The position numbers and the translations under genes were made by a program. A DNA stretch of 64,000 nucleotides from JAEZVV01 sp036652035 (GTDB lineage: Bacteria; Pseudomonadota; Gammaproteobacteria; Burkholderiales; Burkholderiaceae_F), in assembly GCA_036652035.1 (NCBI GenBank), contig JAVVWR010000003.1, positions 1 to 64,000 on the forward strand, given 5' to 3'. The notes beneath the pieces are model-generated. The model had not been told where the DNA came from and ran no database searches. It saw only the letters and a program-made list of their open reading frames with translations. Shown here one piece after another: positions 8,188 to 18,382 of this stretch (positions within the stretch are counted from its first letter, which is position 1; each line of letters starts with the position of its first letter).

Positions 8188-9335
8188 CGCTGCCGATCGC
8201 CATCCTGGGCGGCGGCCCGGCCGGGCTGCTCACGGCCTTGCTTCTGGCGCGCGCGCACGTGCCCAGCGTCGTGTTCGATGCGCGGCGAATCGACGAGGCC
8301 CGGCACGACGCGCGCCTGCTCGCTCTGTCGCGCGGCAGCCTGCAGATTCTTGCGCCGCTCTTGCGCTTGCCGGCGGCGCAGATCGCGCCGATCAAGGAGG
8401 TGTTCGTTTCCTCGCAGGGCGAGTTCGGACGCGCCGTGATGTCGGCCGCCGACCTGGGCGGCGCCGATCTCGGCGCGACGATCCGTTATGGCGATCTGCT
8501 CGTCGCGCTGGCAACCGCGGCGGCGGCGCAGCCCGGGCTGATCGAGCTGCGGCGGCCGGCGCGCGTGCGCACTCTCTTGCAGCGTCCGGATTCGGTGCTG
8601 GTCCAGCTGGAAGACGGCGGTGAGCTTGATGCTCGCCTGGCTGTGAGCGCCGAGGGCATGGGGGCGCAGGCGACGCGCCCGCCCACGCAGATGGCGCTGG
8701 TGGGCGAGGTCGAGGTCGAAGGCATCGCCGCGGGCGCGGCGATCGAGCGGTTCACCCGCGACGGGCCGCTCGCGCTTTTGCCCTTGCCAGGCCGCAGTGC
8801 TCGTGCCGGCGCGCGCTGGATGTCGCTGGTCTGGTGTCTGCCGACGGCGGCCGCGGCGGCGCGCGCCGATTGGAGCGAGACGCAGCATCGGGCGGCCCTG
8901 CAGGCGCAACTCGGACCGCGTATCGGCCGGGTCGTCTCGCTCGAACTTGGCGGGCGCTTCCCCTTGTTTGAAGTGGCACGCGATCGCCTGTCGGACCATC
9001 GCCTGGTGTATCTGGGCAATTCGGCCCAGACCTTGCATCCGGTGGCGGGCCAGGGTTTCAACCTCGGGGTGCGCGATGCGCGCGAATTGGCTGCGCGCAT
9101 CGCGGAGGCTTTCGCCGAGGGGGAAGATCCGCTCAAGGTAATCCCGTTGTACGAGCGTTCGCGGCGCTGGGATCGGCGTGTTCTGTTGGCGCTCACTCGC
9201 ACGATGCCCGGCTTGTTCGCTGAACGTTTCACCCCGCTCGCGCTGGCGCGAAGCCTGGGAATCAGCGCGCTCGGGGCGTCGCCGCGGCTGCGCTCCGAGC
9301 TCGCGCAATTGCTGATGTTCGGCGTTCGGCTCTAG
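8184..9335 (+). CDS. UbiH/UbiF-family FAD-dependent aromatic hydroxylase
   Basis: A 383-residue flavin monooxygenase of the ubiquinone-hydroxylase class, expected to hydroxylate a prenylated aromatic intermediate of ubiquinone synthesis. Visible motifs are the Rossmann GGGPAG (9-14), RYGDLLVAL in the middle and the second FAD motif YLGNSAQTLHPVAGQGFNLG. The start overlaps the murU stop (ATGA). In related genomes a ubiH-type gene is common between murU and dusB, but which position it hydroxylates (UbiH, UbiF or another) cannot be read from sequence. It matters here because it suggests the organism still makes ubiquinone besides carrying menaquinone genes. Confidence 0.85.
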   Translation: MTLPIAILGGGPAGLLTALLLARAHVPSVVFDARRIDEARHDARLLALSRGSLQILAPLLRLPAAQIAPIKEVFVSSQGEFGRAVMSAADLGGADLGATIRYGDLLVALATAAAAQPGLIELRRPARVRTLLQRPDSVLVQLEDGGELDARLAVSAEGMGAQATRPPTQMALVGEVEVEGIAAGAAIERFTRDGPLALLPLPGRSARAGARWMSLVWCLPTAAAAARADWSETQHRAALQAQLGPRIGRVVSLELGGRFPLFEVARDRLSDHRLVYLGNSAQTLHPVAGQGFNLGVRDARELAARIAEAFAEGEDPLKVIPLYERSRRWDRRVLLALTRTMPGLFAERFTPLALARSLGISALGASPRLRSELAQLLMFGVRL

Positions 9336-9417
9336 GCCGGCGATGGTCGGGCGCGGATCGGGGGCCCGGCTTCGTTAGAATCCCAGACCTGCCCGCTTCC
9401 TCCCCGTTCCCACGCCC

Positions 9418-10419
9418 ATGCGCATCGGTTCCCACGAGCTGCCGAACAATGTGTTCGTCGCGCCCATGGCGGGGGTGACGGATCGGCCGTACCGGCAGCT
9501 GTGCAAGAAGCTGGGAGCGGGATATGCCGTGAGCGAGATGGCGGCGTCGAACCCGCGCCTGTGGGCGAGCGAGAAAACGACCCGCCGCCTCAACCACGAC
9601 GGCGAGGTCGAACCCAAGGCGGTACAGCTGGCGGGCGCCGACCCGGTGATGCTGGCCGAAGCGGCGCGCTTTAACGTCGATCGCGGCGCGCAGATCATCG
9701 ACATCAACATGGGCTGCCCGGCCAAGAAGGTGTGCAACGTGGCCTGCGGCTCGGCGCTGCTGCGCGATGAGGATCTGGTCGCTCGAATCCTCGACGCGGT
9801 GGTGGCGGCGGTCGACGTGCCGGTCACGCTCAAGTACCGCACCGGCTGGGACCCGCAGAGTCGCAACGCCTTGTCGATCGCGCGCCGGGCCGAAGCGGCC
9901 GGTATTTCAATGCTGACGCTCCATGGTCGCACTCGTGCCTGCGCTTATCGCGGCGAGGCCGAGTACGACACGATCCGCGCGGTCAAGCAGGCGGTGGCGA
10001 TTCCGGTGGTGGCCAATGGCGACATCGATTCGCCGGCCAAAGCCCGTCAGGTGCTGGCGGCAACCGGCGCTGACGCCGTGATGATCGGCCGTGCCGCTCA
10101 GGGCCGGCCCTGGATTTTCCGCGAGGTGGCGCACTTTCTGGCCACCGGCGAGACGCTGCCGCCGCCGGCGACAGCCGAGGTGCGAGAGCTTCTGCTCGAG
10201 CATCTCGAAGACCACTACCGCTTCTACGGCGAAGTGGCCGGCGTGCGCAGCGCCCGCAAGCACATCATCTGGTATCTGGGCGAGTTGGACGGTGGTCAAG
10301 CCTTCTGCTCGGGCATGAACCGGCTCGACACCAGCTTGGAGCAGGCGCGTGCGGTGGCGGATTTTTTCAATCAATACGAATACGAGCATCTGCGCTATAT
10401 CGAGCGTGCGCTGCACTGA
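9418..10419 (+). CDS. dusB: tRNA-dihydrouridine synthase B
   Basis: DusB reduces specific uridines of tRNA to dihydrouridine with FMN and NADPH. The 333-residue TIM-barrel protein begins with VFVAPMAGVTDRPYR. It contains NMGCPAKKVCN, whose second cysteine is the expected proton donor, then KYRTGWD, TLHGRTR and the phosphate-binding GDIDSP and MIGRAAQGRPW. It is followed after 10 bp by fis, the arrangement in which dusB and fis are co-transcribed in many proteobacteria. Confidence 0.96.
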   Translation: MRIGSHELPNNVFVAPMAGVTDRPYRQLCKKLGAGYAVSEMAASNPRLWASEKTTRRLNHDGEVEPKAVQLAGADPVMLAEAARFNVDRGAQIIDINMGCPAKKVCNVACGSALLRDEDLVARILDAVVAAVDVPVTLKYRTGWDPQSRNALSIARRAEAAGISMLTLHGRTRACAYRGEAEYDTIRAVKQAVAIPVVANGDIDSPAKARQVLAATGADAVMIGRAAQGRPWIFREVAHFLATGETLPPPATAEVRELLLEHLEDHYRFYGEVAGVRSARKHIIWYLGELDGGQAFCSGMNRLDTSLEQARAVADFFNQYEYEHLRYIERALH

Positions 10420-10429
10420 GGGGGAAGTT

Positions 10430-10738
10430 TTGGACCTGCCATCGAAGGCGCCCGAGAGCGTCGCCACCCATGCCGCCGAAGCACCTGCACGCGTCCGCAA
10501 ACCCCGCGGTGAGACGCTCGAGCAATGCGTGCGTCGCAGCCTTGACGACTACTTTGTTCAACTCGACGGCTCGCGCCCGCATGCGCTGCATGAGATGGTG
10601 ATCTCCGCCGTTGAGCGGCCCTTGCTCGCCTTCGCGATGGAGCGCTGCGCCAACAACCAGTCGGCCGCGGCCGAACTGCTCGGAATCAATCGCAACACCC
10701 TGCGCAAGAAGCTGCAACAACACGGCCTCGCGCAATAA
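10430..10738 (+). CDS. fis: Fis-family nucleoid DNA-binding protein
   Basis: Fis bends DNA and modulates rRNA and many other promoters. The C-terminal helix-turn-helix is intact: LAFAMERCANNQSAAAELLG, then INRNTLRKKL. I chose the TTG at 10430 (102 residues), because it follows GGGGAAG at the right distance and gives a length close to E. coli Fis (98). Longer in-frame starts run into dusB. It lies between dusB and purH, the usual betaproteobacterial order. Confidence 0.93.
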   Translation: MDLPSKAPESVATHAAEAPARVRKPRGETLEQCVRRSLDDYFVQLDGSRPHALHEMVISAVERPLLAFAMERCANNQSAAAELLGINRNTLRKKLQQHGLAQ

Positions 10739-10753
10739 GGAAAGGTAAACAAC

Positions 10754-12307
<1,554 letters not shown>

Positions 12308-12318
12308 TCGAAATCCTT

Positions 12319-12351
12319 CGGGCGCTGCGGATGCCAATCCCGCAGCGCCCG
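12319..12351 (+). terminator. Strong hairpin downstream of purH
   Basis: A perfect 12-bp stem (CGGGCGCTGCGG with CCGCAGCGCCCG) and a 9-base loop, 11 bases after the purH stop. No U-run follows, so it is either a weak intrinsic terminator or an mRNA 3'-end stabiliser. Confidence 0.55.
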
Positions 12352-12417
12352 ATTGCGGATTTGCGTCCTGAGGATTTCCCTGATTTCGCGGCTTTCCCGC
12401 CGCGACCCGGAGGCCCA

Positions 12418-13740
12418 ATGTCTATACTCGATCCGATGTTTCCCTTTGAAGTGATTTCCCGCGGTCGGCGTGCCCTGTGTGCGACGGCCGTTTGTGCTAC
12501 TTGGGCACTTGGCGCCGCCCCCGTGCTCGCTCAGCTGAGAGTCGAGATCACGGGCGTGGGAGCGAACCAGTTCCCGATCGCGGTGGCCAACTTCGCGGGT
12601 GACAGCCAATCGCCGGTCGATATCGCCAAGATCATCCGCGACGATCTGGCCCGCAGCGGCGCCTTCCGCACGGTCGATGCCGGCGCCGCGCCGGTGGCCG
12701 ACAGCGCCGCTCCCGACCTGGCGGCGTGGAAGTCGCGCGGTGCCGACGCTCTGGTGATCGGTTCGGTCAACCGCCTGGCCGATGGCCGCTTCGATGTCCG
12801 CTTCCGCCTGTTCGACGCGGTCAAGCAGGCCCAGCTCGACGGTCTTTCGTATGTGGCGCCGGCCGCCGATCTGCGCCTGACGGCGCATCGGATCGCCGAC
12901 CGCATTTACGAAAAGCTCACCGGCATCCCGGGAGTGTTCGCGACCCGCATCGCCTACGTTGTCCAGCATTCGCATAACTCCTACGAACTGGCGGTGGCCG
13001 ACTCCGACGGCGCCAATGCGCAGACCGCATTGAAGAGCCGCGAGCCGATCATTTCGCCGACCTGGTCGCCCGATGGCGGCCGCCTGGCCTATGTCTCGTT
13101 CGAGAGCCGCAAGCCGGTGGTCTATGTCCACCAGCTCGCCAGCGGCCGGCGCCACGTGGTTGCCAATTTCAAGGGCAATAACAGCGCGCCGGCCTTCAGC
13201 CCCGATGGCGCCAGACTGGCGGTGGCGCTCACGCGCGATGGCCTGACCCAGGTCTATCTGATCAATGCCGACGGCTCGGGCGTGCGCCGCTTCACGCAGA
13301 GCTCGGGCATCGACACCGAGCCGGTCTTCAGCCCCGACGGCAAGTACGTGTATTTCACCTCGGATCGCGGCGGCAACCCGCAGATCTATCGCCAGCCGCT
13401 CGAAGGTGGAGCGGCTCAGCGAGTGACCTTTGGCAGCGAGTACGCGATCAGTCCCGACATCAGCCGCGACGGCAAGCAGCTCGCCTTCATTGCGCGCCGC
13501 GGTGGCCGTTTCCAAGCCATGGTGATGGACTTGGCGAGTGGTCAGGAGACCCCGGTCACGGACACCGCCAAGGACGAATCCCCCAGTTTTGCGCCCAACG
13601 GCAAGCTGCTGCTCTACGCCACCGAGGTGGGTGGACGCGGCGTGCTGGGCACTGTTTCGGCCGACGGCCGTGTTCGCACCCGACTCACCGGTCCGTCCGG
13701 TGATATCCGCGAACCGACCTGGGGTCCTCACGTCAAGTAG
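12418..13740 (+). CDS. tolB: Tol-Pal system periplasmic beta-propeller TolB
   Basis: TolB is the periplasmic partner of Pal in the Tol-Pal envelope-constriction system. The protein has a signal peptide (core RALCATAVCATWALGAAPVLA, cleavage before QLRVEITG). A small N-terminal alpha/beta domain follows, then a WD40-like propeller with repeated SPDG motifs (SPTWSPDGGRLAYVS, PVFSPDGKYVYFTSD and others). The ATG at 12418 follows GGAGG at good spacing and gives 440 residues. An upstream in-frame ATG would add 29 non-signal residues. tolQ, tolR and tolA are not upstream; purH is there instead. Confidence 0.95.
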   Translation: MSILDPMFPFEVISRGRRALCATAVCATWALGAAPVLAQLRVEITGVGANQFPIAVANFAGDSQSPVDIAKIIRDDLARSGAFRTVDAGAAPVADSAAPDLAAWKSRGADALVIGSVNRLADGRFDVRFRLFDAVKQAQLDGLSYVAPAADLRLTAHRIADRIYEKLTGIPGVFATRIAYVVQHSHNSYELAVADSDGANAQTALKSREPIISPTWSPDGGRLAYVSFESRKPVVYVHQLASGRRHVVANFKGNNSAPAFSPDGARLAVALTRDGLTQVYLINADGSGVRRFTQSSGIDTEPVFSPDGKYVYFTSDRGGNPQIYRQPLEGGAAQRVTFGSEYAISPDISRDGKQLAFIARRGGRFQAMVMDLASGQETPVTDTAKDESPSFAPNGKLLLYATEVGGRGVLGTVSADGRVRTRLTGPSGDIREPTWGPHVK

Positions 13741-13772
13741 TACTACACACCGCCTTTCCCGGAGATATTGAA

Positions 13773-14312
13773 ATGATCACGAATAACCTGCGCGCATTGG
13801 TTGCCGCTGCCGCCATTGCCGTTCTCGCGACCGGCTGCTCGTCCGTCAAGCTCGACGAAACGCCGACCGCGCCGATCGTCGACAAGACCCAGGGCACCGA
13901 TGGTGCCGATTCCCGCAACGTCGCCAAGGTCGATACCACCGGCGGCGCCGCACTCGACCCCTTCAACGACCCGGCCAATCCGCTCTCCAAGCGCAGCGTC
14001 TACTTCGACTTCGACAGCTACAGCGTCAAGCCCGATTACCAGTCGGTGGTCGAGACCCACGCCCGCTATCTGAGCGCCAACAAGGGCAAGAAGATCGTGA
14101 TCGAAGGCAATACCGACGATCGCGGCGGCCGCGAATACAACCTGGCCCTGGGCCAGAAGCGTTCGGAAGCCGTCAAGCAGCGTCTGCAAGTGCTGGGCGT
14201 GACCGACGGCCAAGTCGAGACGGTCAGCTTCGGCAAGGAAAAGCCCAAGGCCACTGGCAACACCGACGAGGCCTACGCGCAGAACCGTCGCGCCGATATC
14301 GTTTATAAGTAA
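13773..14312 (+). CDS. pal: Peptidoglycan-associated lipoprotein Pal
   Basis: Pal is an outer-membrane lipoprotein that binds peptidoglycan and TolB. The 179-residue precursor has a lipobox LATGCSS (Cys near residue 23), a variable linker and an OmpA-like domain. In that domain VYFDFDSYSVKP begins the fold, and IEGNTDDRGGREYNLALGQKR carries the meso-diaminopimelate-binding residues. It starts 32 bp after tolB behind a GGAG site. Confidence 0.97.
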   Translation: MITNNLRALVAAAAIAVLATGCSSVKLDETPTAPIVDKTQGTDGADSRNVAKVDTTGGAALDPFNDPANPLSKRSVYFDFDSYSVKPDYQSVVETHARYLSANKGKKIVIEGNTDDRGGREYNLALGQKRSEAVKQRLQVLGVTDGQVETVSFGKEKPKATGNTDEAYAQNRRADIVYK

Positions 14313-14326
14313 GCCTTCGGGGCCAA

Positions 14327-14348
14327 GCGCGACCGTCACCGGTCGCGC
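14327..14348 (+). terminator. First hairpin between pal and cpoB
   Basis: A 9-bp perfect stem (GCGCGACCG with CGGTCGCGC) and a 4-base loop, 15 bases after the pal stop. No U-run. Its stem shares GCGACCG/CGGTCGC with the next hairpin, so alternative pairings between the two are possible. Confidence 0.5.
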
Positions 14349-14402
14349 GCACCCTGGGCGGATGAATCCACGCCGCGCGCCCGGCTCGCGGCAGCGATAA
14401 AG

Positions 14403-14433
14403 AAGCGACCGCGAACCGGTCGCTTTGTCTTTT
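14403..14433 (+). terminator. Second hairpin before cpoB, terminator-like
   Basis: A 9-bp stem (AAGCGACCG with CGGTCGCTT), a 5-base loop and a U-rich tail TGTCTTTT. It ends about 12 bases before the cpoB start, so it would partly terminate or attenuate read-through from pal into cpoB. Confidence 0.65.
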
Positions 14434-14444
14434 GGGAGAGTTGG

Positions 14445-15197
14445 ATGCGACAGTTGTTGAGCGCCGCCTGTGCGGCTCTGCTGATGTTGGGTGCGGCTGC
14501 GCCCGCCCATGCCTTGTTCTCGGATGACGAGGCACGCAAGGCCATCCTGGAGCTGCGCACCAAGCAGACCGACGCCGACAAGCGGGTCGCCGATCTGACG
14601 GCCCGGCTCGAAGCCTCGCAGCGCGGCCAGTTCGAACTGGTCAACCAGATCGAGTCGCTGCGCGCCGACATCGCGCGTCTGCGCGGTCAGGTCGAGACGC
14701 TCACCAACGAACTCTCGGTCCAGCAAAAGCGCAGCCGCGACCTCTACGGCGATCTCGATGCCCGCCTGCGCAAGTTCGAGCCGCAGAGCGTGACGGTCGA
14801 CGGTCAGACCGGCCAGGTCGAGCGCGCCGAGCAAGCCGCTTACGACGCTGCGCTCGAGCAGTTCCGGGCGGGCGATTTCAAGGCCGCGATCGACGGCTTT
14901 CGCAACCTGCTCGCGCGCTGGCCGGCCTCGGTCTACGCGCCCTCGGCCACTTATTGGCTGGGCAGCGCGTATTACGCCAGCCGCGATTACAAGAGCGCGA
15001 TCGCGACCCAGCAGCAATTGGTCGATCGCTTCAAGACCTCGCCGCGTGTGCCCGAAGCGCTGCTGTCGATGGCGGCGAGCCAGATCGAATCCAAGGACAA
15101 GAAGGGCGCTGCCGCCACGCTTAACCGCGTGATTAAGGAGTACCCGGACACCGAGGCCGCCAAGCTTGCGCGCGATCGGCTGCCCGCGACCAAGTAA
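14445..15197 (+). CDS. cpoB: Cell division coordinator CpoB (YbgF)
   Basis: CpoB links Tol-Pal to peptidoglycan synthesis at the septum. The 250-residue precursor has a signal peptide ending AHA. A coiled-coil trimerisation segment follows (about 30-105, rich in Leu/Glu/Arg heptads). The C-terminal TPR domain (about 125-245) contains YDAALEQFRAGDF, APSATYWLGSAYYA and YPDTEAAKLARDRL. Its position after tolB-pal is standard. The queE/queC genes that often follow in related genomes are absent. Confidence 0.95.
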   Translation: MRQLLSAACAALLMLGAAAPAHALFSDDEARKAILELRTKQTDADKRVADLTARLEASQRGQFELVNQIESLRADIARLRGQVETLTNELSVQQKRSRDLYGDLDARLRKFEPQSVTVDGQTGQVERAEQAAYDAALEQFRAGDFKAAIDGFRNLLARWPASVYAPSATYWLGSAYYASRDYKSAIATQQQLVDRFKTSPRVPEALLSMAASQIESKDKKGAAATLNRVIKEYPDTEAAKLARDRLPATK

Positions 15198-15212
15198 CGG
15201 CACTCGCCGCGC

Positions 15213-16337
15213 TTGCCCTTGATTTCCGAGCTTGAACTTCAGTCGCTGGTCCGCCTGGTGCTGGCCGGCGGCTTTGCCGCGGCCTTTGCCTTGGGCGCGA
15301 TCGCTCAGAAGACCGGCTTTTGCACCATGGGCGCGGTGGCCGACGTGGTCGCCTTTGGCGACTGGACGCGGATGCGGCAGTGGCTGCTGGCGATCGCCGT
15401 GGCCGTGCTTGGCACCCAATGGGCGGCGGCCGCGGGCTGGATCGATACCGCCAACAGCATCTACACCGCGCCGCGCCTGACCTGGCTGGCCAGCGTCGTG
15501 GGCGGCGTTCTGTTTGGTTTCGGCATGGTTCTGGCGGGCGGCTGTGGTTTGAAGTCGCTGGTTCGCCTGGGCGGCGGCAGCCTCAAGGCGCTGGTGGTGG
15601 TGATCGTCCTCGGCTTGGTGGCTTTCATGACGCTGCGCGGCTGGCTTGCTCTTGTGCGGGTGAACTGGATCGAGCCCGCGCACCTCGTCTTGCCGGCGCG
15701 GCAGGATCTGCCCTCGCTGCTGGCGCACGCCTTTGGCGTGGCGCGGCCGACGCTGCAGTGGCTGGTGGCGGCCGCCATCGCCGTGCCCTTGCTGATCTTT
15801 GTTTTGGCTGACCGCGCTTTCCGCCGCTTCGACAATCTGCTCGCCGGCCTTGGCATCGGCGTGATGATCGTCGTCGTGTGGTTGATTTCCGGGGTTCTCG
15901 GCCATGTCGCTGAACACCCGCAAACGCTGGAGGAGGCTTTTGTCGCCACGCAGAGCGGGCGGATGGAAGCGCTCTCTTTTGTCGCGCCAATGGCGGGCGC
16001 GCTCGACTGGCTGATGTTCACCTCCGATGTGTCCAAGACCCTCACGCTGGGCGTGGCGGCCGTGGTGGGCGTGGTCGCCGGATCATGTGCCGTGGCCTGG
16101 CTGGGCGGGCGGTTCCGCTGGGAAGGCTTTGCTTCGACCGAAGACACGGCCAACCACTTGGTCGGCGCGGCGTTGATGGGCTTTGGCGGCGTGACCGCGC
16201 TCGGCTGCACCATCGGCCAAGGTGTCTCGGGCGTCTCGACGCTGGCGTTGGGCTCGCTGCTCGCGTTTGCCGCCATCGTCGCCGGCGCCGCGCTGGGCGT
16301 GAAGTACCAGGACTGGCGCGTTGCTCGCCTGAGCTAG
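15213..16337 (+). CDS. YeeE/YedE-family membrane transporter
   Basis: A polytopic membrane protein of the YeeE/YedE (TsuA-like) family, some members of which import thiosulfate or other sulfur compounds. The cysteine motifs expected of the family are present: KTGFCTMG near residue 35, LAGGCGLKSLVRLGGGS near 110 and ALGCTIGQGVSG near 335. The protein looks like two homologous halves with about 8-10 hydrophobic segments. The start is uncertain: TTG at 15213 gives 374 residues, and a second TTG lies 6 bases later. It begins 15 bp after cpoB. Substrate not determinable. Confidence 0.85.
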   Translation: MPLISELELQSLVRLVLAGGFAAAFALGAIAQKTGFCTMGAVADVVAFGDWTRMRQWLLAIAVAVLGTQWAAAAGWIDTANSIYTAPRLTWLASVVGGVLFGFGMVLAGGCGLKSLVRLGGGSLKALVVVIVLGLVAFMTLRGWLALVRVNWIEPAHLVLPARQDLPSLLAHAFGVARPTLQWLVAAAIAVPLLIFVLADRAFRRFDNLLAGLGIGVMIVVVWLISGVLGHVAEHPQTLEEAFVATQSGRMEALSFVAPMAGALDWLMFTSDVSKTLTLGVAAVVGVVAGSCAVAWLGGRFRWEGFASTEDTANHLVGAALMGFGGVTALGCTIGQGVSGVSTLALGSLLAFAAIVAGAALGVKYQDWRVARLS

Positions 16338-16479
16338 CGGCGGGATCGGGGAAAGCCCGATTGGGCGGTGCCACCGCAAGAGATCTCGTCGTTCTCGCTC
16401 AAGAAGCGGGCAGGCTGACCGAACAGCAGGCCAGGCGCTCGCCCTCTGCGCGAGCCGGTCTCGGTTCTGGAGCTCTCCC

Positions 16480-18285
16480 ATGTTTCGTTTTCTATCTCTG
16501 CGCAATCGCCTGACGGCGCTTGCGCTCTTGCTCGTCGCCGTAGCGATGGGTGCCCAGCTGCTGGGCTCGGTGCTGTCGACGCGCGACACGCTCGGCGGCG
16601 CGGTCGAGGCCAGCGTGGCGCAGGTTGCCAAGGTCGAGGCCTCTGCCGTGGCGCAATGGGCGAGCAACAAGGCCAGCGCGGTCAAGGGCATGGCCGCTGC
16701 GCTCGATGCGGCTGATCCGGTTCCGGTGATCCGTGCCGCTCAAGTCGGTGGCCAGTTCGATCTCGCCTACATCGGCACGACCGACAAGAAGATGTACGCC
16801 TATCCGCCGACGCAATACGCCGCTGGCTACGATCCGGTGACCCGCCCCTTTTTCAAGGCGGTCCTCAAGGCCAAGGGGCCGACGATGACCCAGCCTTCGG
16901 TGAGCGCCGGCAATGGCAAGGTGGTGGTCGCTTTTGTCGAGCCGATTCTGCGCGGCGGCGAAATCGTCGCGGCGGCGTCGGCCAACGTCGCGCTCGACAG
17001 CCTGAGCGCGCGTCTGGCAGCGATCAAGCCGATGGAGGGCAGCTACATCTTCCTGCTCGACGGCCAGGGACGCTTTATCGCCCACCCCGATCCCAAGCTC
17101 ACGCTCAAGCCGGTCACCGAGCTCGAACCCAGTCTCGATCTGGCTCGAATCGAATCGACCAAGGCCGCGGGAAAGTCGGCGGTGGTGGCGATCCGCGGTC
17201 AGGACATGCTGCTGTCGGCCGAGCCCGTCGCCGGCACTGACTGGACTCTGGTGGCGGTGGTCGATCGTGCGGTCGCCACGCAAGGCATGGTTTCTCTGCT
17301 GCGCTGGAACGCCGCCGTCGCCGCAACCGTGCTGCTGTTGGCCTTTCTGATCGTGCCGCTGGTCTTGCGCTGGATTCTGCAAAGGCTGGAGCAGGTTCGC
17401 GACGGCCTGACGGATGTGGCCTCGGGCGATGGCGATCTGAGCCGCCGCGTCGACGCTTCCGGCAACGACGAGCTGGCGCAGATCGCGTCGGCCTTCAACC
17501 GTTTCGCCGACACGATGAGCGGAACGATCCGCGAGATTCGTGCCGCGAGCGAATCGGTGACCCACGCCGCGGGCGAGATCGCCGCCGGCAGCCGCGACCT
17601 TTCGGGGCGCAGCGAGCGCGCCGCGGCCAACCTGGAGCAGACCGCCTCCGCGATGGAGGAGCTTGCCACCACCGTCCAGAACAACACCGGCGCCGCGCGT
17701 TCGGCGCGCGACCTCACGGGTGCGGCAGCGCATTCGGCGCAGCAGGGCAATGCGGTGGTGCGCGAGGCGGTGGGCACGATGGACGAGATCACCGCAGCCA
17801 GCCGCCGGATTGGTGACATCACCACCGTGATCGACGGCATCGCCTTCCAGACCAATATCCTGGCGCTCAATGCCGCGGTCGAAGCGGCTCGCGCCGGCGA
17901 GCAAGGCCGTGGCTTTGCCGTGGTGGCCGCGGAAGTCCGCACGCTGGCGCAGCGCAGCGCCGCCGCCGCCAAGGAAATCAAGGCATTGATCGGAACCACC
18001 GTCATGAAGATTGATGCGGGCGCCAGCCATGTGCGCCAGGCCGGTGCGGTGATGGCGGACATCGAGAGCGCGGTAGCACGCGTCGATACCGTGGTGGGCG
18101 AAATCGCCAGCGCTTCGCAAGAGCAGAACGCTGGCATCAACGAGGTCGCCAAGGCGATCAGCGAACTCGACCGCATGACGCAGGAGAACGCGGCCCTGGT
18201 TGAAGAATCGACCGCCGCGGCCGAGACCTTGAGGCACAACGCTGTCGAATTGCAGGCGACTGTGGGCCGGTTCCGGCTCGATTGA
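16480..18285 (+). CDS. Methyl-accepting chemotaxis protein with periplasmic sensor domain
   Basis: A 601-residue chemoreceptor. The N-terminal membrane segment (about 10-30) is followed by a periplasmic dCache-like domain (about 35-275; YDPVTRPFFKAVLKAKG and IFLLDGQGRFIAHPDP are typical). Then come a second membrane segment (about 275-300), a HAMP domain (about 300-350) and the cytoplasmic signalling domain. The hairpin tip IDGIAFQTNILALNAAVEAARAGEQGRGFAVVAAEVR is perfectly conserved in type and contacts CheA and CheW. It ends VGRFRLD, with no CheR-tethering pentapeptide. The ligand is unknown, and no chemotaxis genes are nearby. Confidence 0.93.
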   Translation: MFRFLSLRNRLTALALLLVAVAMGAQLLGSVLSTRDTLGGAVEASVAQVAKVEASAVAQWASNKASAVKGMAAALDAADPVPVIRAAQVGGQFDLAYIGTTDKKMYAYPPTQYAAGYDPVTRPFFKAVLKAKGPTMTQPSVSAGNGKVVVAFVEPILRGGEIVAAASANVALDSLSARLAAIKPMEGSYIFLLDGQGRFIAHPDPKLTLKPVTELEPSLDLARIESTKAAGKSAVVAIRGQDMLLSAEPVAGTDWTLVAVVDRAVATQGMVSLLRWNAAVAATVLLLAFLIVPLVLRWILQRLEQVRDGLTDVASGDGDLSRRVDASGNDELAQIASAFNRFADTMSGTIREIRAASESVTHAAGEIAAGSRDLSGRSERAAANLEQTASAMEELATTVQNNTGAARSARDLTGAAAHSAQQGNAVVREAVGTMDEITAASRRIGDITTVIDGIAFQTNILALNAAVEAARAGEQGRGFAVVAAEVRTLAQRSAAAAKEIKALIGTTVMKIDAGASHVRQAGAVMADIESAVARVDTVVGEIASASQEQNAGINEVAKAISELDRMTQENAALVEESTAAAETLRHNAVELQATVGRFRLD

Positions 18286-18313
18286 TCGCCTGCCCGAAGC
18301 GGGATGCCCGCTA

Positions 18314-18342
18314 CGCCATGGCCCGGGGCATGGGCCATGGCG
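18314..18342. repeat. 11-bp perfect inverted repeat
   Basis: CGCCATGGCCC and GGGCCATGGCG separated by 7 bases, between the chemoreceptor stop and the small secreted protein. It could be a terminator stem without a U-run or an operator-like palindrome for the gene that starts 41 bp later. Confidence 0.55.
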
Positions 18343-18382
18343 CCGCCACAATGCACCCTCTTTCACTCACGAGGAATCGCTC

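Noticed and set aside
9376..9381. TAGAAT as a -10 promoter element of dusB (similar hexamers before amgK and DUF3460)
   Set aside because: Positions are sensible but no accompanying -35 element could be supported, so they are not listed as promoters.
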